64,000 nucleotides of DNA from Aquimarina sp. MMG016 (GTDB lineage Bacteria; Bacteroidota; Bacteroidia; Flavobacteriales; Flavobacteriaceae). Below, piece by piece: positions 60,716 to 64,000 of the stretch. Where the stretch lies: NCBI RefSeq assembly GCF_018100805.1, contig NZ_JAGJEA010000016.1, positions 1 through 64,000 on the forward strand, written 5' to 3'. A program made the position numbers and the translations under genes. Under the pieces are notes generated by a model. The model ran no database searches. It was not told the DNA's origin and worked only from the letters and a program-made list of their open reading frames with translations. Position 1 is the first letter of the stretch. Each line of letters starts with the position of its first letter.

Positions 60716-61951
60716 ATGAATTTCGATTACTCAGAAAAAATAGTTTCCCTTCAACAAAAACTCAATGCTTTTTTTGAAGAACATATACTTCCTGTAGAAG
60801 AAGAAGTAGGTGCTTTCAATTATAATCCTGATAACAGATGGAAACGCTGGCCAGGAATAGAAGATTTAAAAGCTAAAGCTAAAGCAGTTGGTCTATGGAA
60901 TCTCTTTTTACCTAAAGCATATGGAGAACTAAGTCCTGGATTAACGAATCTGGAGTACGCACCATTGGCAGAAATTATGGGACGCGTACTTTGGTCTTCA
61001 GAGGTGTTTAACTGTAATGCTCCCGATACCGGAAATATGGAAGTATTGGCAAAGTATGGTTCTTCTATTCAGCAAGAACAATGGTTAAAACCACTAATGA
61101 ATGGCGAAATTCGTTCAGCGTTTTTAATGACTGAACCTCAGGTAGCTTCTTCTGATGCAACAAATATTGAAACATCAATCGTTGCAGATGGCAATGATTA
61201 CATCATAAATGGTAGAAAATGGTGGTCTTCCGGAGGAATGGATCCACATTGCAAGATTGCTATTGTTATGGGTAAGACAGATTCTAATGCTCCAAGGCAT
61301 CAACAGCAAAGTATGATATTGGTTCCTATGGATACTCCTGGATTAAAGGTTATAAGGCCTTTAACTGTATTTGGATTTTATGATTCTCCTGAGGGTCATG
61401 CGGAAATTGTACTTGACAATGTTCGTGTTCCTAAGGAAAATCTAATTCTTGGAGAAGGAAGAGGTTTTGAGATAGCACAGGGTCGATTAGGCCCCGGACG
61501 AATTCATCACTGTATGAGATTGATTGGGATGGCACAACGTTCTTTAGAATTAATGTCGAAACGTGCTTCAGAACGAATTGCTTTTGGTAAAACGTTCAAA
61601 GACTTTAGTAGCATACGTCAGGAAATTGCACTATCTAAATGCGAAATTGAGCAGGCTCGCCTTTTAACACTTTCGGCTGCTGATAAGATGGATAAAGAAG
61701 GTAATAAATCTGCAAAAGATTTAATAGCAATGATCAAAGTTGTAGCACCCAATATGGCTTTGAAGGTAATAGATCGTGCCATGCAAATTCACGGAGGAAA
61801 AGGCGTTGGTCCTGATACTCCATTGGCTCATTTCTTTGTAGCGGCAAGAATGCTGCGCTTGGCTGATGGCCCTGATGAAGTCCATATGTACCAACTGGGA
61901 AAAAGTGTAATCAATAAGTATGCTGAAACAAAATTTAAATTACCGGTCTAA
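60716..61951 (+). CDS. Acyl-CoA dehydrogenase of the ACAD10/11 (LvaC-like) type
   Basis: 411 residues. AFLMTEPQVASSDATNIE and GRKWWSSGGMDP match the branch, as does MQIHGGKGVGPDTPLAHFF. The catalytic-base position reads LADGPDEVHMYQ, with D384 where classical enzymes have Glu in YEGT. Enzymes of this branch, with a partner kinase, remove a phosphorylated 4-hydroxyl group in 4-hydroxyacyl-CoA breakdown. The kinase gene lies 24 bases downstream, supporting this reading. Confidence 0.9.
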   Translation: MNFDYSEKIVSLQQKLNAFFEEHILPVEEEVGAFNYNPDNRWKRWPGIEDLKAKAKAVGLWNLFLPKAYGELSPGLTNLEYAPLAEIMGRVLWSSEVFNCNAPDTGNMEVLAKYGSSIQQEQWLKPLMNGEIRSAFLMTEPQVASSDATNIETSIVADGNDYIINGRKWWSSGGMDPHCKIAIVMGKTDSNAPRHQQQSMILVPMDTPGLKVIRPLTVFGFYDSPEGHAEIVLDNVRVPKENLILGEGRGFEIAQGRLGPGRIHHCMRLIGMAQRSLELMSKRASERIAFGKTFKDFSSIRQEIALSKCEIEQARLLTLSAADKMDKEGNKSAKDLIAMIKVVAPNMALKVIDRAMQIHGGKGVGPDTPLAHFFVAARMLRLADGPDEVHMYQLGKSVINKYAETKFKLPV

Positions 61952-61975
61952 GACTTATAAATCAACCACATAAAC

Positions 61976-63028
61976 ATGCAAAACGTACGCAAAGGCGAAG
62001 AACTGAATGAAAGAACATTAAAAGATTTCCTTAAGAAAGAAGGACTTATAAATAATGAACAAAGCGAATGGCAAGTCACGCAATATACTCATGGATATTC
62101 TAACCTAACGTATTTATTACAGATAGAAGATAAAGAGTATGTTTTACGCCGCCCACCTTTTGGAGCAGTAAAACGAGGTCATGATATGAGTCGTGAGTTC
62201 AAGGTGCAATCAGGAATTCACAGTACTTTTCCTAAAGTGCCCAAAATGTATGCTTATACAGATGATGAAAGTGTTTTGGGATGTCAGTTTTACATCATGG
62301 AAAAGATGGAAGGGATTATTCTTAGTGCTAAAGAAGCTAAAAAAAGAAATATCCCAGCAGGTGATTTTGAGACCATTGCCAATTCATGGTTGGATACTTT
62401 TGTAGAATTACATAACATCGATTATAAAGCGTCGGGACTGGAAGACCTGGGTAGACCCGAAGGATATGTAGAACGACAAGTGCTCAATTGGGGTAAACAA
62501 TACCTTGCTGCCGCCACAGATGATGTTCCTGCGGCTGAGAAGGTAATGAAATGGATGGAGGAAAATCAACCCACAAAGTATAGACATAGCTTAGTTCACA
62601 ATGATTTTAAGTATGATAATGTCGTTTTTAAGGATGATAGTTGGAAAGAGGTTGTTGCAGTCCTTGATTGGGAAATGGCGACCTTAGGTGATCCTCTTAT
62701 GGATTTAGGAACTTCTTTGGGGTATTGGACTATGGCTAGTGATCATCCTTTTGTGCAACAAGGAATCCCGTCACCGACAATTATGGAAGGAAACCCCGGA
62801 AGAAGTGAAATAGTAGAATTATATGCACAAAAAAGTGGAAGAGATGTCAATCACTTAGTGTTTTATTACGCATTCGGACTTTTTAAAATTGCGGTAATTG
62901 CACAACAGATCTATTACAGATATAGCAAAGGCTTGACTACAGATCCTCGTTTTGCACAATTGAATAAAGCAGCAGAATTACTTTGTAATTTGGCTTTTCA
63001 GGCAATTCAGAAAAAGAAAATAGATTAA
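61976..63028 (+). CDS. APH-type phosphotransferase (ACAD10/LvaA-like)
   Basis: 350 residues of the aminoglycoside-phosphotransferase fold. The Brenner motif LVHNDFKYDN (D210, N215) and VLDWEMATLGDPLMDLG (D231) give a complete catalytic and metal site; the N-lobe VLRRPPFGAVKRGHDM resembles the ATP-binding part of ACAD10/11 kinase domains. Homologues phosphorylate 4-hydroxyacyl-CoA. It overlaps the transglutaminase-like gene by 1 base (TAATG). Confidence 0.9.
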   Translation: MQNVRKGEELNERTLKDFLKKEGLINNEQSEWQVTQYTHGYSNLTYLLQIEDKEYVLRRPPFGAVKRGHDMSREFKVQSGIHSTFPKVPKMYAYTDDESVLGCQFYIMEKMEGIILSAKEAKKRNIPAGDFETIANSWLDTFVELHNIDYKASGLEDLGRPEGYVERQVLNWGKQYLAAATDDVPAAEKVMKWMEENQPTKYRHSLVHNDFKYDNVVFKDDSWKEVVAVLDWEMATLGDPLMDLGTSLGYWTMASDHPFVQQGIPSPTIMEGNPGRSEIVELYAQKSGRDVNHLVFYYAFGLFKIAVIAQQIYYRYSKGLTTDPRFAQLNKAAELLCNLAFQAIQKKKID

Positions 63029-63672
63029 TGAAAATGGATTATTTAAGCTCAACATACTTTTTTGATTATGAAACTGAAGCAATTCAGGAGATTATTCAAG
63101 AATTTAATAGTGAAACCCTTTCACCGAAGGAAAAAGCAAAACAAGTTTATCTTAAGGTTAGAGACCACTGGAGATATGACCCATATCATATTCACCTTAC
63201 CGGAGAAGGATATAAGGCAAGTATTATTGCTAAAAAGTCGCATGGGCATTGTATTGACAAGGCTATTTTATTGATTACTTGTTTACGTGCCTTAGGAATA
63301 CCGGCAAGAATACATTTGGCAAAAGTAAAAAACCATATTGGAGTAGAGCGGCTTATCGAAAAATTTGGAACTAATGAGTTAACACCTCATGGTATTGTAA
63401 ATATTCATCTTGATGGGAAGTGGCTCAAGGCTTCACCGGCTTTTAATGAAGCTTTATGCGAAAAATGTAATGTGGCACCACTGGAGTTTGATGGAGAAAA
63501 TGACTCTATGTTTCAGGAATATAATAATGATGGGAATGTGTTTATGGAATACCTGGAGGATTATGGACATTTCGAAGACGTTCCTTTGGATTTTATTTTT
63601 AATAATATGAAAGAGCACTATTCAGGTATTATGGATCTACATCCAGGTGCTACAGAAATTAGAATCAAATAA
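63028..63672 (+). CDS. Transglutaminase-like domain protein
   Basis: 214 residues, no signal peptide. A papain-like TGc core: GHCIDKAILLITCLRALGIP (C75 as nucleophile), TPHGIVNIHLDGKWLKASPAFN (H121/H127, D129). Such proteins act as proteases or amidases or merely bind. It overlaps the kinase gene by 1 base and precedes the DUF1330-like gene by 2, so it belongs to the operon. Its role there is unexplained. Confidence 0.88.
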   Translation: MKMDYLSSTYFFDYETEAIQEIIQEFNSETLSPKEKAKQVYLKVRDHWRYDPYHIHLTGEGYKASIIAKKSHGHCIDKAILLITCLRALGIPARIHLAKVKNHIGVERLIEKFGTNELTPHGIVNIHLDGKWLKASPAFNEALCEKCNVAPLEFDGENDSMFQEYNNDGNVFMEYLEDYGHFEDVPLDFIFNNMKEHYSGIMDLHPGATEIRIK

Positions 63673-63674
63673 CT

Positions 63675-64000
63675 ATGAGTGATACATATACTGGGGTGAC
63701 ACCTAAACAATTTCATGATTTTACAGCTTTACCGGTAGAAGGATCTTTCCAGATGTTGAATTTACTAAAATTTAAAGATAAGGTTGAAGAAACAGAAACT
63801 TCCGGAGCAGAAGCTTATGCAGTATATATGAATGCTGTAATGCCTTTTTTTATGGCCTCCAAAGCTAGAGTGATTTATCAGGGAAAACCTATGTTCAACC
63901 TTATTGGGCCTGATGGAGATAAGGAATGGGATAAAGTTTTGATTGTCGAATATGCCAGCAAAGAAGACTTTATAGGTATGATCACAACAAAAGGTTATCC
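63675..64000 (+). CDS. DUF1330-like protein, partial at the window end
   Basis: 108 codons are visible before the window ends, so the product is incomplete. QMLNLLKFKDKV (about 27-38), AYAVYMNAVMPFFMASKARVIYQGKP and KVLIVEYASKEDFIGMIT fit the small ferredoxin-like DUF1330 fold, which in other bacteria carries out or assists minor enzymatic or degradation steps. It is the last visible gene of the catabolic operon, 2 bases after the transglutaminase-like gene. Confidence 0.75.
   Translation, partial: MSDTYTGVTPKQFHDFTALPVEGSFQMLNLLKFKDKVEETETSGAEAYAVYMNAVMPFFMASKARVIYQGKPMFNLIGPDGDKEWDKVLIVEYASKEDFIGMITTKGY

Noticed and set aside
1..64000. Insertion sequences or prophage genes
   Set aside because: Apart from the lone tyrosine recombinase, no transposase, terminal inverted repeats, capsid or replication genes are seen.

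Overview
The window is low-GC DNA from a marine member of the Flavobacteriia, most like Aquimarina and its relatives. Supporting signs are many TTTG-N19-TAnnTTTG promoters (the Bacteroidota consensus), a type IX secretion C-terminal tail, an Oar-like TonB receptor, flavobacterial DUF families (DUF3822, DUF4126, DUF4290, DUF493, DUF6495), and S6-S18-L9, Maf-UbiA and RecQ-Fmt gene orders typical of the group. The genus is an inference; there is no rRNA in the window.

Bases 1-3350 form an accessory segment. It holds a degenerate tandem array with an exact 22-bp period, a tyrosine recombinase, an OmpH/Skp-like envelope protein, a possible 44-residue membrane peptide, and two copies of a spaced motif (GGGGTAACA-N10-TTAAGACAT) on either side of the recombinase module. 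About 1 kb of this segment is non-coding but structured.

Bases 3350-31100 are mostly chromosomal core: rsmD/DUF3822, a RecD-like helicase, a natural fusion of the Kdo cytidylyltransferase KdsB with a KdnB-like Kdo 8-oxidase, yebC, a UbiA-Maf-lipoprotein-PhhB operon, and a two-component system followed by two diverged secreted paralogues with duplicated leaders. These are followed by a multidomain secreted glycoside hydrolase, rlmH, nadC, three chalcone-isomerase-like secreted paralogues around a DUF2147 protein, priA, an orphan LytTR regulator and the rpsF-rpsR-rplI operon.

Bases 31100-48030 carry an Oar-like receptor, an FtsX/MacB-type permease, hisS, a GAF histidine kinase, an overlapping pair encoding an aspartic protease and a triple glycogen-binding-module protein, tRNA-Met, a class IV aminotransferase, algH, an HU protein, and the ATPase-recQ-fmt operon.

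Bases 48200-64000 carry a molybdenum hydroxylase operon with its own maturation genes (XdhC-like and MocA-like), then DUF493, DUF4290 and murA (with the fosfomycin-insensitive Asp in place of the catalytic Cys), and a 7TM-PAS kinase. The last part is a Crp/Fnr regulator and a catabolic operon of two acyl-CoA dehydrogenases, an SDR, an APH-type kinase, a transglutaminase-like protein and a DUF1330-like protein that runs off the end. The kinase plus an atypical dehydrogenase suggests 4-hydroxyacyl-CoA degradation, and a 20-bp perfect palindrome upstream is a candidate operator.

Most genes are ordinary. The best candidates for something undescribed are the 22-bp array beside the recombinase, the KdsB-KdnB fusion, the protease/CBM48 pair and the catabolic operon.
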